Source: Paraburkholderia azotifigens (GTDB taxonomy: Bacteria > Pseudomonadota > Gammaproteobacteria > Burkholderiales > Burkholderiaceae). Taken from it: 64,000 bases of DNA. The position numbers and the translations under genes were made by a program. Location of the stretch: positions 1,364,001 to 1,428,000 of the forward strand of contig NZ_VOQS01000003.1 in the NCBI RefSeq assembly GCF_007995085.1, read 5' to 3'. The notes beneath the pieces are model-generated. The model made no database searches. It had not been told where the DNA came from and worked only from the letters and a program-made list of their open reading frames with translations. This document shows positions 1 to 7,004 of the stretch, in pieces (positions within the stretch are counted from its first letter, which is position 1; every line of letters starts with the position of its first letter).

Positions 1-517
1 CGCAGATCGTGCCGATCACGAGTTCGGAGAGCGCCATCGGCACCTTCTTCTGTTTCGCGATTTCGCTGCGCGCTTCGCGTACCCAGTCGACGCCGTATTG
101 GATCGTGCTGCGCGTGCCGCCTTTTTCCTGAATCGTCAGCACATGCACGGGACGGCCGCTCGCACGCACGACGTCGACCAGATAGTGCTTGTTCATGCTC
201 TCGCAACCCAGCGAGACAAACAGCACCGCGCCGACGTTCGGATGCGTCGTCAGCTGCTCCATCATCTTTTCGGCGTAGCTGTTCGGATAGCAGCCGGGAA
301 AGCCGATCAGATGAACAGGCGGTTCGCGCTCCGCAGAAGCCTCGTCGAACGCATCGAGCGATGGACGAAACTGCGCGACGATCTCGCGCGCCACGTGATG
401 CGCGCATTCGACGAGATACGCCACCGCCACCACGTTGCGGATGCCCTTGCGTCCATCGCCGCGCAGATAGCCTTCGAGCGCGGGCGAAGTCCCATTTACT
501 TCGGTAAGGTCGGTCAT
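1..517 (-). CDS. UxaA-family dehydratase, large (catalytic) subunit, 3' end cut by window edge
   Basis: The minus-strand frame opens with ATG at 515-517 and runs off the left edge, giving 172 residues. The start MTDLTEVNGTSPALEGYL is followed by the family signature GDGRKGIRNVV (about residues 20-30) and FPGCYPN near residue 75, typical of the C-terminal catalytic domain of altronate/galactarate dehydratases and of the SuyB subunit of sulfolactate lyase. These enzymes dehydrate sugar acids, or desulfonate sulfolactate, in the cytosol. The SAF-domain partner ends 15 bp upstream, so this is a split two-subunit enzyme. It is the last visible gene of an ABC-uptake operon, so the substrate is probably the imported sugar or sugar acid. 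Which acid it acts on cannot be told from sequence. Confidence 0.85.
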   Translation of the reverse strand, partial: MTDLTEVNGTSPALEGYLRGDGRKGIRNVVAVAYLVECAHHVAREIVAQFRPSLDAFDEASAEREPPVHLIGFPGCYPNSYAEKMMEQLTTHPNVGAVLFVSLGCESMNKHYLVDVVRASGRPVHVLTIQEKGGTRSTIQYGVDWVREARSEIAKQKKVPMALSELVIGTIC

Positions 518-532
518 GTTCGTTTGCCCCGC

Positions 533-841
533 TCAGTGATGAACGAATGCGTGACCTGCGTCGTGCGTATAAGTCGGCAGGTAATCGCTCTCGAGGTTGT
601 GCGTGTGCAGATGCTCGCCGCGCGCGACATCGACGGTTACGTGGCCGATCACCGCGCCGTAGCGCAGCACCTTTTCATCGGCATGCAACGCGCGGCGCGC
701 GAGCTTGTGGCCAAGTTCGATCGTCTTCGCGAGTGTCACGTGCTCGCCTTCGATCTCGATCTGCGTGCCCGCTTCGATCCGCGCGGCGGCGATCAGGCAG
801 TTGTCGTCGGGGCTCAGCAGGATGAGGCGGTGATCCGTCAT
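533..841 (-). CDS. UxaA-family dehydratase, small SAF-domain subunit
   Basis: This protein of 102 residues starts MTDHRLILLSPDDNCLIAAA. It is the stand-alone SAF domain that forms the N-terminus of one-chain altronate dehydratases or the small subunit of split enzymes such as SuyA. The conserved GEHLHTHNLES near residue 76 is the family hallmark. An in-frame codon further upstream (877) would extend it into the permease gene and is not used here; the ATG at 841 lies one base after the permease stop codon, indicating translational coupling. It should pair with the large subunit starting at 517. Family assignment is firm; the substrate (altronate, galactarate, sulfolactate or another) is not known. 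Confidence 0.85.
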   Translation of the reverse strand: MTDHRLILLSPDDNCLIAAARIEAGTQIEIEGEHVTLAKTIELGHKLARRALHADEKVLRYGAVIGHVTVDVARGEHLHTHNLESDYLPTYTHDAGHAFVHH

Positions 842-842
842 G

Positions 843-1868
843 TCAGTTTTGTCCTTCGCCGCTGGCAAGTCGCGCAACCATCAGCGAGCCGAGAATGATG
901 GCGCCGTAGATCGCCTGAATCCAGAATGACGGCACCTGTGCGAGCGTCAGCAGGTTCTGCACGACACCGAGCAGCAGCACGCCGGAGAGCGCGCCGAGCA
1001 TCGTGCCCTTGCCGCCATCGAGCGAAATGCCGCCGATCACGGCCGCCGCGAACACCGTGAAGATCATGCCGTTGCCCTGATTCGCGTTGATCGCGCCGAC
1101 GTAGCCCGTCACGACGAGTCCGCCGATCGACGCCAGCACGCTGCCGAGCACGAATACGCCCCACGTGATGCGCTCGACGCGGATGCCGGCTGCGCGCGCC
1201 GCTTCCGGATTGCCGCCGATCGCATACAGTGCGCGGCCCAGCCGGTGATAACGCAGCATGAATGCGGAGATGCCGAACGCGATCGCCGCGAGCCACACGG
1301 AGAGCGGCAGGCCGAGCACGATGGTGGTAGCGAGCGCGAAGAACGACGGCGGCATGTCGAACAGCGTGCCGCCCTTCGTCGCGCCGACCAGCATGCCGCG
1401 CAGCACGATCAGCATCGCGAGCGTGACGATGAACGCGTTCAGCCGCAGCCGCACGACGAGAAAGCCGTTGATGAAACCGATCAGCGCACCGACCACGACG
1501 ATCGCCAGCAAGCCGGCAGCCGCCGGCCATTCGAAGCCGAAACCCGCGGACGCCGCGGGCATCACGAGCATCGCGCCGATGGCGGGTGCAATGCCGACCG
1601 TCGATTCGAGCGAAAGATCGAACTTTCCCGTCAGCACGATCAGCGATTCGGCGAGCACGACGAGCGCCAATGCCGCCGACGCGCCCAGCACGCTGATCAG
1701 ATTCGCCTTCGTCAGAAAGCTCGGGCTGACGAACGCGCCGATCACGATCAGCAGCGCGAGCGCGGGGACCAGCGCGAGATCGCGCAGGCGCGCGAACTCG
1801 ATGCGCGGACGCGCGGCGCTTGCGCCCATTCCCTGAGCCGAGGCAAACGCGGGCACACTATTCTTCAT
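843..1868 (-). CDS. ABC sugar transporter permease (RbsC/XylH type)
   Basis: An inner-membrane permease of 341 residues with about ten hydrophobic segments, for example LALVPALALLIVIGAFVSP near the N-terminus. The sequence GGIVVTGY-like GGLVVTGYVGAINANQG and the IGGISLDGGKGTMLGAL region are typical of branched-chain/ribose-type (CUT2) permeases. The ATG at 1868 is preceded by AAGGAG with 9 bases spacing and is preferred over a TTG at 1886. The gene overlaps the end of the ATPase gene by 11 bp and ends one base before the dehydratase small subunit. It would form a dimer in the membrane with the ATPase encoded next to it and take substrate from the periplasmic binding protein. Confidence 0.92.
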   Translation of the reverse strand: MKNSVPAFASAQGMGASAARPRIEFARLRDLALVPALALLIVIGAFVSPSFLTKANLISVLGASAALALVVLAESLIVLTGKFDLSLESTVGIAPAIGAMLVMPAASAGFGFEWPAAAGLLAIVVVGALIGFINGFLVVRLRLNAFIVTLAMLIVLRGMLVGATKGGTLFDMPPSFFALATTIVLGLPLSVWLAAIAFGISAFMLRYHRLGRALYAIGGNPEAARAAGIRVERITWGVFVLGSVLASIGGLVVTGYVGAINANQGNGMIFTVFAAAVIGGISLDGGKGTMLGALSGVLLLGVVQNLLTLAQVPSFWIQAIYGAIILGSLMVARLASGEGQN

Positions 1869-3396
1869 GGAGACTGACTCCTTCAACGGATGCGATCAGG
1901 TCGTTGTCGTCCCAACCTGCGGGAAATTCGGCCGCGATACGGCCACGGAACATCACCAGCACGCGGTCGCAGGTGCGCAGATCGTCGAGTTCGCCCGAGG
2001 CGACGATCACCGCCTTGCCTTCGTCGCGCACGCGATCGACGACCGACAACAGCGCTTCTTTCGACTTCACATCGACGCCCGCCGTCGGGTCGATCAGCAC
2101 GAGCACGTCGGGATCGGTCGCCAAAGCGCGCGCCATCACCACCTTCTGCTGATTGCCGCCCGACAGACCCGACACCGCATGCTCCGGTCCTTGCGCGACA
2201 ATGCCGAGCGCGTCGATCATCTTCTTGCCGAATGCGTTCTTCTTCGCGGGCGGCGCAATGCCGAACTTGCCGAGCACGCGCGCGATCGTCATCGATGCGT
2301 TTTCCGCGACCGATTGCGTCAGCACCAGTCCTTCGTGATGGCGATCTTTCGGCACGCAGCCGATGCCGCGTTTCAATGCAGCGGGCACGTCGCCGGGCGG
2401 CAACGATTCGCCGTCCACACGGATGCTTCCGCGCTGCGGCTTGCGCAATCCCGCGATCGCTTCCGCAACGCTCGTGCGTCCGCTGCTCGTCGCGCCCGTC
2501 AGACCGACGACTTCGCCGCGCTTCACTTCGAACGACACGTGGTCGTAATCCGCGCCCGCAAGTCCTTCGACCTGCAACGCGACGGCCGTATTGGGAGGCA
2601 ACGGCGCGCGCGTCGCGGCATCGGTGACGTTCAGACCGCCGCGCTCGCCCGTCATCGCTTCGATCAGCTTGTCGCGCGGCAGCGCCGAAACAGGCGCGCT
2701 GACGATATGCCGCGCATCGCGCAACACGGTGACGGCCTGGCAAATCTCATACACCTCCTGCAGATGATGCGAGATGAACAGGAAGGTCACGCCTTCGCGC
2801 TGCAACTCTTCGATACGTTTGAAGAGCCGCTTGATTTCGTCGCCGTCGAGCTGCGCCGTCGGCTCGTCGAGAATGATGAAGCGCGCGCCATACGACAGCG
2901 CCCGCGCGATCTCGACGAGCTGACGGGCTTCGACGGAGAGATCGCCCGCGCGCGCGTCTTCGCGCACGTCGATCTTCCAGTGATCGAGCAGCGCGCGCGC
3001 ATCGCGGCGCATTGCGCGCCAGTCGATCACGCCGTTGCGCGTTTGCTGCCGGTTGATGAACAGATTCTCGGCGACGGACAGCTCGCGGATGATGGTCGAA
3101 TGCTGATAGACGCACGCGACGCGTTCGCGCCACGCATCGCGGTCGGCGATCGGCGGCGCTGCTTCGCCGCCGAAGCGCACGTCGCCCGTATCAGGCTTGC
3201 GCAAGCCGGTGAGGATCGACACAAGCGTCGATTTGCCCGCGCCGTTGCGCCCGACGAGCGCATGCGACTCGCCGGGCATCACGCGCATGCTCACGTCTCT
3301 CAGCGCCGCGTGGCTGCCGAAGCGCTTGCCGACGCCAAGCGCTTCGACGACCGCGCGCGTGGATGGGTTCGCGTCGACGGTCGTTTCAGCGCTCAT
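1858..3396 (-). CDS. ABC sugar transporter ATP-binding protein (two ABC domains, RbsA type)
   Basis: This 512-residue protein holds two fused nucleotide-binding domains, the CUT2-class arrangement. Domain 1 has Walker A GRNGAGKST (about residue 50), signature LSVEARQLVEIARAL and Walker B FIILDEPTAQLD. Domain 2 has the usual degenerate Walker A GATSSGRTS, a normal signature LSGGNQQKVVMARAL and VLVLIDPTAGVD. The non-canonical second P-loop is normal for RbsA, XylG and MglA. Its ATG overlaps the stop codon of the binding-protein gene by four bases (ATGA), so the two are translationally coupled. It powers sugar or sugar-acid uptake through the following permease. Confidence 0.93.
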   Translation of the reverse strand: MSAETTVDANPSTRAVVEALGVGKRFGSHAALRDVSMRVMPGESHALVGRNGAGKSTLVSILTGLRKPDTGDVRFGGEAAPPIADRDAWRERVACVYQHSTIIRELSVAENLFINRQQTRNGVIDWRAMRRDARALLDHWKIDVREDARAGDLSVEARQLVEIARALSYGARFIILDEPTAQLDGDEIKRLFKRIEELQREGVTFLFISHHLQEVYEICQAVTVLRDARHIVSAPVSALPRDKLIEAMTGERGGLNVTDAATRAPLPPNTAVALQVEGLAGADYDHVSFEVKRGEVVGLTGATSSGRTSVAEAIAGLRKPQRGSIRVDGESLPPGDVPAALKRGIGCVPKDRHHEGLVLTQSVAENASMTIARVLGKFGIAPPAKKNAFGKKMIDALGIVAQGPEHAVSGLSGGNQQKVVMARALATDPDVLVLIDPTAGVDVKSKEALLSVVDRVRDEGKAVIVASGELDDLRTCDRVLVMFRGRIAAEFPAGWDDNDLIASVEGVSLHEE

Positions 3397-4442
3397 TTGA
3401 GTGTATTGCCCCAGAGGTTCTTGTCGTCGACATTCGCCTTCGTCACGAGCGGCGCGGGCAGCTGATCTTCGAGCACGCCCGGCTGCAACTGGACGATGTT
3501 GCTGCCGTGATCGGTCGGACCCGGCTTGAACGTCTGTCCCGCGAGCGCCGCCTTCATGTAGTAGAGGCCGTACTTCGCGTAGAGATCGGCGGGCTGCGAA
3601 ATGGTCGCGTCGATTTCGCCCTTGCGGATCGCGTCGAATTCCTGCGGGATGCCGTCGTTGCTGACGATCACGACGTGCTTCGCGTCGCCGGCGGGAAACA
3701 GCATCTGCTTGCGGCGCAGCGTCTGCAGCGTCGGCGACAGATAGACGCCGCCCGCCTGCATGTAGATCGCCTTCACGTCGGCATTCGCGGTGAGCAGACT
3801 GTCGAGCGAACTCGCCGCGACGTCGCCCTTCCAGCCTGCGGGAATTTCAAGCAGCGACAGCGCCGGATAGTTCTTCAGACACGCGCGGAATGCTTCCGAA
3901 CGGTCGCGGCCGTTGACGGACGCCAGATCGCCCATGATCTGCACGACCTTGCCCGACTTCACGTGCTCGCCGATGTATTTGCACGCATTCGTGCCGTACG
4001 CGCGGTTGTCGGCGCGCACGACCATCGCGACCTTGCCTTGCGTCGGCGCGACATCGACGGCGACGACCTTCACGTCTTTCGCCGATGCCGAATCGAGCGC
4101 GCGGCTGATCGCGGCCGAATCGATCGGTCCGACCACGATGCCTTTCGCGCCGAGATTCACCATGTTGTTCATGTCGGTGATCTGCTGCGCGGGGTCGTTG
4201 TTCGAATTGACGGGCGCGAGGATGTCGATGCCCATTTCCTTCGCGTACTTCGGCAGGTAGTTGTTGTACGACTGCCAGAACGGCGACGTGAGGAGCGGCA
4301 GGCCGAGACCGACCCTGGACGAGTCGGCGGCCTGCGCGGCCGTGCTGAAACCGATGCCGGCCACGCACGCGGCGGCCACGGCGGCCGTCAATGCACCCTG
4401 AACGAAACGGCGAGCCGCGCGCGGCTCCTTGGCGAAACCCAT
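3393..4442 (-). CDS. Periplasmic sugar-binding protein of the ABC transporter (RbsB-like)
   Basis: This protein of 349 residues starts MGFAKEPRAARRFVQ. The start at 4442 is chosen because GGAG lies 6 bases upstream; a longer frame to 4568 has no ribosome site and would bury the signal peptide. The signal sequence contains the hydrophobic AAVAAACVAGIGFS and a probable AQA-A cleavage near residue 36. The mature part is a type-1 periplasmic binding fold (SPFWQSYNNYL, VNSNNDPAQQITDMNNM, GIVVGPIDSAAI). It is the first gene of the operon and faces the IclR gene across a 240-bp region with two palindromes. The ligand is not deducible; linkage to a UxaA-type dehydratase points to a sugar or sugar acid. 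Confidence 0.92.
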   Translation of the reverse strand: MGFAKEPRAARRFVQGALTAAVAAACVAGIGFSTAAQAADSSRVGLGLPLLTSPFWQSYNNYLPKYAKEMGIDILAPVNSNNDPAQQITDMNNMVNLGAKGIVVGPIDSAAISRALDSASAKDVKVVAVDVAPTQGKVAMVVRADNRAYGTNACKYIGEHVKSGKVVQIMGDLASVNGRDRSEAFRACLKNYPALSLLEIPAGWKGDVAASSLDSLLTANADVKAIYMQAGGVYLSPTLQTLRRKQMLFPAGDAKHVVIVSNDGIPQEFDAIRKGEIDATISQPADLYAKYGLYYMKAALAGQTFKPGPTDHGSNIVQLQPGVLEDQLPAPLVTKANVDDKNLWGNTLK

Positions 4443-4554
4443 GCTTGTCTCCAATGGCGACCTGCCTTGCACGCTGGCGTCGGGCGCGGTCTGCGTTGTG
4501 GGAAGAGGAACCGGCGAACCGGGTACATCGACCTTCGCTTTCTTTCTTATGGGT

Positions 4555-4576
4555 ATTGGTGCATGCATTCACCAAT
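4555..4576. promoter_or_regulatory. Inverted repeat ATTGGT-N10-ACCAAT, candidate operator
   Basis: A perfect 6-bp inverted repeat (ATTGGT ... ACCAAT) with a 10-bp spacer lies in the divergent region between the binding-protein gene and the IclR gene. A second weaker repeat, TGAA-N7-TTCA, follows directly at 4576-4590. IclR regulators usually bind such short palindromes in the shared promoter region. The assignment as operator is inference from position and symmetry. Confidence 0.5.
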
Positions 4577-4590
4577 GAACGTATTATTCA
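4576..4590. promoter_or_regulatory. Inverted repeat TGAA-N7-TTCA next to the IclR palindrome
   Basis: TGAACGTATTATTCA adjoins the ATTGGT-N10-ACCAAT repeat, sharing one base with it. The region is clearly AT-richer than its surroundings, as expected of a promoter. It may be a second half of a composite operator or simply promoter sequence. Confidence 0.35.
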
Positions 4591-4682
4591 TATGCGAACT
4601 TAAACAAGTCAACGTGATGGGCGTGGGTGTTTTCCCTGGAGCGTGGTGCCCTGTGTGACAGTCCTTTGACGGCCGATAATCG

Positions 4683-5492
4683 ATGCGAAAGCCAATTACC
4701 AACCGACTGCTGACGATGGACGTGGAAGAGAAGGACGACGCCGACCGTTATCGCGCGCCTGCGCTCGACAAGGGACTCGACATACTTGAGTTGCTTGCCG
4801 AGCAGAAGAGCGGCCTGACGCGCGCCGAGATTACGAAGCTATTGGGGCGCAACGCGAGCGAGATGTACCGGATGCTGGAGCGGCTGGTGGCGCGTCAGTA
4901 CGTGGTGCGTTCGGCGGGGGGCGATCGCTATTCGCTGAGCCTGAAGCTGTATGCGCTTGCGCATCGGCATCCGCCGATGAACCGGCTGATTGCCGAGGCG
5001 TTGCCGCTGATGCAGCGGTTCGCTGCTGATGCTGAGCAGTCGTGTCATCTAGCCGTCTATGACCGCGGCAATTTGCTGGTGATTGCGCAGGTGGACGGGC
5101 CTGGGACGTGGGGGATTTCGGTGCGGCTCGGCTCGCGGGTGGGTTTGATCGACACGAGTTCGGGGCGCACGATGCTGGCGTTTCAGACTTACGAGCAGCG
5201 CGAGCATATGCTTGCTGAGCATACGAAGGTGAAGGGCGAAGTGACCATCGATCACGATGCGCTTGAGGCCGCTTGCGCGGCGATTCGTGCGGCGGGCTTT
5301 TCGCAGAAGGATAGTCAGCAGATTTTTGGTGTTACCGACTTGACGTTTCCTTTGTTGACCGCTTCGGGTCAGGCTGTTGCGGCGATGACCTGTCCTTTTC
5401 TTAAGCGGATCGATGAGTATGTTGCGCCTTCGCTCGATGAGGTGACCGGGATGTTGCGGGAGGTAGTTGCTGCGTTGTCGATGGGGGATTGA
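4683..5492 (+). CDS. IclR-family transcriptional regulator
   Basis: This 269-residue protein has an N-terminal winged helix (ALDKGLDILELLAEQ, then LTRAEITKLLGRNASEMYRML, about residues 25-80) and a C-terminal IclR effector domain (about 95-265, with GSRVGLIDTSSGRTMLAF). It is divergent from the ABC/dehydratase operon and most likely controls it, with a sugar or sugar-acid metabolite as effector. No strong ribosome site separates the ATG at 4683 from an internal ATG at 4716, so the first ten residues are uncertain. The last quarter of the gene uses noticeably more T-ending codons than its neighbours. The gene ends directly against repeat element A. Confidence 0.9.
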   Translation: MRKPITNRLLTMDVEEKDDADRYRAPALDKGLDILELLAEQKSGLTRAEITKLLGRNASEMYRMLERLVARQYVVRSAGGDRYSLSLKLYALAHRHPPMNRLIAEALPLMQRFAADAEQSCHLAVYDRGNLLVIAQVDGPGTWGISVRLGSRVGLIDTSSGRTMLAFQTYEQREHMLAEHTKVKGEVTIDHDALEAACAAIRAAGFSQKDSQQIFGVTDLTFPLLTASGQAVAAMTCPFLKRIDEYVAPSLDEVTGMLREVVAALSMGD

Positions 5493-5502
5493 GTTTGCTG
5501 GT

Positions 5503-6371
5503 TTTTCTTCGCTGGCAGCCGGGTTTTGATTGCATCCGTGGTTTGCTGCGCTGGCATCCGGGTTTTGCTGCGCTGGCATCCGCGGTTTGGCTTTCGCTGG
5601 CATCCGCGATTTGCTGCGCTGGCATCCGCGATTTGCTGCGCTGGCATCCGCGATTTCGTATCGGTGCCTCACGCGTTGCCCCTGTGCGGGGCGGCACCTA
5701 CTTTTCTTTGCCGCGGCAAAGAAAAGTAGGCAAAAGAAAGCCGCTCACACCGCTAATTCTTGTGTTTGCCTGCGGGCCCCTACGGGTCCCGCACTCCAGA
5801 CGGCAACACGTTATTTCACGCCCGTTGCCAGCGTGCTTACCAAGCGCATACCCCTCTCCAGTCTCCCGTAGCGCAGCCAGCGGCAGCGAACCGTCTGCGC
5901 CGCCCAGGTGGCAAACTGTGTGTAGGTTGTCGCACCTTACGCGTTCGCGCTCCTACGACACCGATCCCGTTTTTCCGTCCGGAGTGGTGCACTTCCATCG
6001 CGACAGCCTACACACAGTTTGCCACCTGGGCCGCCGTGGACTTCCTAGTAACGCATGCGTGACGCGGGATTGTGAAGTGGGGGATGCGAATCCAGGAGCG
6101 CTGGCAACGGGCATTGAATAGCTTGATGCCGTCTGGAGTGCGGGACCCGTGGGGGGCCCGCAGGCAACCACTAGCACTGGCGGGGTTAGCCCGCTTTCTT
6201 TGCTTACTTTCTTTGCGGCGGCAAAGAAAGTAAGTGCCGCCCCGCACAGGGGCGACGCATGAAGCACGGATACGAATTCGCGGATGCCAGCGAAAGCCAA
6301 ACCGCGGATGCCAGCGCAGCAAAAATCAAAAAGCAAAAAAGCAAAGAACAGCGACTAGCGTCGCAAACAAA
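5503..6371. repeat. Long-palindrome repeat element, copy A
   Basis: This noncoding element lies between the IclR stop codon and the next gene. Its two halves are imperfect inverted repeats of each other. Matching blocks, outside to inside, are: CCCCTGTGCGGGG hairpins (about 5680 and 6245); hairpins built on CTTTGCCGCGGCAAAG-like palindromes (5700-5732 and 6206-6236); GCGGGNCCC-ACGGGTCCCGC blocks (about 5770 and 6140); CGTTGCCAGCG (about 5825 and 6100); and GGTGGCAAACTGTGTGTAG (5910-5930) against its reverse complement at 6008-6026. The left arm is the CTACTTTTC type and the right arm the TTACTTTC type. The right end carries GCGACTAGCGTCGC (6351-6364). Translations of this region give low-complexity strings and are not genes. 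Confidence 0.85.
5508..5663. repeat. Tandem 22-25 bp repeats at the left end of element A
   Basis: About six degenerate head-to-tail copies of GCTGCGCTGGCATCCGCGATTT. The last copies are nearly identical with a 22-bp period; the outer ones vary (GGGTTTT, GCGGTTTGG). Single or double copies of the same unit flank the other arms (6270-6325, 10700-10722, 11340-11385, 53480-53500, 55300-55320), so the array is an expansion of the element's own edge. No spacers of unrelated sequence occur, so it is not a CRISPR. Confidence 0.75.
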
Positions 6372-6432
6372 TCCGATCAGCTAAAATAACGGCCCCTCGC
6401 AAAAAAGCACTTTGCGCCCACGCGCAATCGAC

Positions 6433-6975
6433 ATGGCAAAACTCCTCTCCGACCTCGAATTCCAGCGTTTCTCCGAACTCCAGCAAAAGCAGGCAAGCTT
6501 CACCATCTCCAGCGAAGAAGCCGACGAACTCCGCGAAATCGTCTCCCGCGCGCAGCAAAAGCGCGATGACCGCGCCGCCGCGATGAAGCAGATCGAAACC
6601 TTCATCGCGCAGTTCGACATCACGCCCGACGAGCTCTTTTCCGCCGATCAGATCGGCGACGCCGCCCGCAACTTCGGCCTGATCCCGGCCGCAAAGAAAG
6701 AGCGCGTGCTCCCGCCGACCGTGACCTTCAACGGCAAGCCGTATCAATGGACCCGCGCGCTGCCCGACGAAGTGCGCGTGCCGCTCTTCGAAGCCTTCAC
6801 GGCAGGCCAATCAGTGAAATCGTTCATCGCGACGCCCAAGGACACCATGCGCTGCGCCGCGACCATCGCGCGTCTCGAACGCGAAACGGGCGCAACGTAT
6901 GCCCCCGAGTGGCTCGACGAACTCGCCGTCTCGCGTGAACAAGTGGATGCCGCCTCGGCAAAACTCGCAGCCTGA
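6433..6975 (+). CDS. Conserved hypothetical protein, possibly a divergent H-NS-like protein
   Basis: A 180-residue protein starting MAKLLSDLEFQRFSELQQ. The first 75 residues are charged and predicted helical or coiled-coil and end in FIAQFDITPDELFSA, which resembles the linker motif (IADYGITAEELGF) of the true H-NS encoded at 18368-18658. The C-terminal part (about 100-180) has GKPYQWTRALPDEVRVPLFEAF instead of the H-NS TWSGRGRAPGWL DNA-binding core. It may be a distant H-NS relative that kept the oligomerisation part; this is inference from short similarity. The ATG at 6433 is preferred over an in-frame codon at 6412. A hairpin plus T-run (7030-7064) follows and probably ends its transcript. 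Confidence 0.6.
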   Translation: MAKLLSDLEFQRFSELQQKQASFTISSEEADELREIVSRAQQKRDDRAAAMKQIETFIAQFDITPDELFSADQIGDAARNFGLIPAAKKERVLPPTVTFNGKPYQWTRALPDEVRVPLFEAFTAGQSVKSFIATPKDTMRCAATIARLERETGATYAPEWLDELAVSREQVDAASAKLAA

Positions 6976-7004
6976 GCGCCTTCAGCCGTACATCCAGCCG
7001 CGAA

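Noticed and set aside
98..898. Plus-strand 266-codon frame over the UxaA subunits
   Set aside because: Antisense to two genes with clear UxaA-family motifs.
1867..3465. Plus-strand 532-codon open frame over the ABC ATPase gene
   Set aside because: It is antisense to the two-ABC-domain protein, which has clear Walker and signature motifs. The translation has no domain and is an effect of high GC content.
5369..6336. Several overlapping open frames in element A with repeated GCQRS, MPAQQ or ALASAIC text
   Set aside because: They are translations of the repeat units and palindromes, equal on both strands, without any gene-like features.
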